From DASZGL01 sp035938875 (GTDB taxonomy: Bacteria > Chloroflexota > Dormibacteria > Aeolococcales > Aeolococcaceae), in assembly GCA_035938875.1 (NCBI GenBank), contig DASZGL010000094.1, positions 1 through 7,516 of the forward strand: a stretch of 7,516 nucleotides of DNA, written 5' to 3'. Made by a program: the position numbers and the translations under genes. The notes beneath the pieces were generated by a model, which did not search any database, had not been told where the DNA came from, and saw only the letters and a program-made list of their open reading frames with translations. Below are positions 7,079-7,516 of the stretch, one piece after another. Numbering within the stretch: the first letter of the stretch is position 1; each line of letters starts with the position of its first letter.

Positions 7079-7102
7079 GAGGCGGGTAAGGGTACCCGCT
7101 CG
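7078..7102 (-). other. Hairpin immediately 5' of tRNA-Cys
   Basis: On the minus strand CGAGCGGGT and ACCCGCCTCG pair over 9 bp with one bulged C, around a 6-nt loop (ACCCTT). The last paired base is the first base of the tRNA. No U-tract follows, so it does not look like a canonical terminator. It could be a leader structure of the precursor tRNA or end-of-gene structure for the upstream gene. The same 53-bp spacer also holds the palindromes GGGGCCCC (7111-7118) and GAGCCGGCTC (7124-7133). No -10 element is obvious. Confidence 0.35.
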
Positions 7103-7131
7103 CGCCGTATGGGGCCCCGGTAAGAGCCGGC

Positions 7132-7516
7132 TCAGGGCTCGCGGCGCCAGGCGCTCATCGCGGGTGCACGCGGGATCGGCAGGCCTGTCTGCGGGTCGCG
7201 CTCCGGGGGCAGCACCATGCCGACGCCGAGGGCGTCGGCGAGCTCGCGTAGCCGCGTGTAGAAGCCGGTGGTGTGCGGGGAGCGCGACAGGCCGAGACCG
7301 GCGAAGTCGAAGTGATGCACCCACTCGTGGAGCAGGGTGTTGAGGAAGACCTTGGCAGAAATGACCTGCTGACGCACCGCGGTCCGGTGATAGATGCGAA
7401 TCGTCGCCTTGCTCACCATCCCGCCTTCGAAGGCGCAGCGATAGTAGCCATACGTCTTGCTCTGCAGGCGCTGTCCGTTGTGCTCGTGCACCTGGGCGCG
7501 ATCGGCGACGACCAGC
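7132..7516 (-). CDS. Putative zinc metallopeptidase-like protein with HEWVHH motif, N-terminus outside window
   Basis: The frame is open from the right edge to the stop at 7132-7134, giving 127 visible residues; a GTG at 7491 lies in frame but need not be the start. The core motif is LLHEWVHHFDF, with HExxH encoded at 7329-7315, typical of gluzincin/SprT-like zinc peptidases where the two histidines bind zinc and the glutamate activates water. About 13 residues after the last motif histidine comes SPHTTGFYTRLREL, whose histidine could be a third ligand, as in the H-x-x-x-[WF] arrangement of SprT-like proteins. Before the motif lies a beta-rich stretch (SKATIRIYHRTAVRQQVISAKVF) consistent with the strand and helix leading into such a site. 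The tail is short and proline/arginine rich. No signal peptide can be judged. I do not recognise a named family; substrate and role are unknown. Confidence 0.75.
   Translation of the reverse strand, partial: LVVADRAQVHEHNGQRLQSKTYGYYRCAFEGGMVSKATIRIYHRTAVRQQVISAKVFLNTLLHEWVHHFDFAGLGLSRSPHTTGFYTRLRELADALGVGMVLPPERDPQTGLPIPRAPAMSAWRREP

Overview
This is a compact, high-GC bacterial window with almost no non-coding DNA. Nothing in it fixes the taxonomy. The RarA C-terminus reads HLRNASSAIGRRLG rather than the HLRDAHY form I recall from Streptomyces and Mycobacterium, so a non-actinomycete high-GC lineage (deep actinobacterial class, Chloroflexi, Binatota- or Myxococcota-like) is at least as likely. 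That is a recollection-based hint, not an assignment. Starts include ATG, GTG and probably TTG, and three genes carry clear AGGAG/GGAGG ribosome binding sites.

Layout. Left edge, plus strand: the last 337 codons of rarA/mgsA, an AAA+ recombination factor (1-1014). It converges with everything else, leaving only 7 bp before the stop of the last minus-strand gene. The rest is on the minus strand. In the direction of transcription (right to left) it runs: the C-terminal part of an HExxH putative zinc metallopeptidase cut by the right edge (7132-7516); a 53-bp spacer with a hairpin; tRNA-Cys(GCA) with genome-encoded CCA (7005-7078); then five closely packed genes. These are a class III PLP aminotransferase (5698-6948), an amidohydrolase-2 family protein (4839-5642), an SDR oxidoreductase (4003-4812), a GH36-type alpha-galactosidase-like glycosidase (2288-4006) and a 12-TM-type MFS transporter (1022-2278).

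The spacings inside the five-gene set are 55 nt, 26 nt, a 4-nt overlap and 9 nt, so one transcript is likely. All the enzymes look cytoplasmic. Together they could process a small glycoside or amino-alcohol type metabolite: glycosidase removes a sugar, SDR oxidises an alcohol, aminotransferase interconverts ketone/aldehyde and amine, amidohydrolase acts on a ring, carboxylate or amide, and the MFS protein moves substrate or product. This pathway is inference; I do not recognise the cluster as a described system. Three of the five proteins carry departures from family norms: the amidohydrolase lacks the N-terminal HxH metal motif, the SDR has a long insertion between catalytic Ser and Tyr, and the glycosidase has a short C-terminus with an altered acid/base loop. 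There is no CRISPR array, mobile element or defence system visible.
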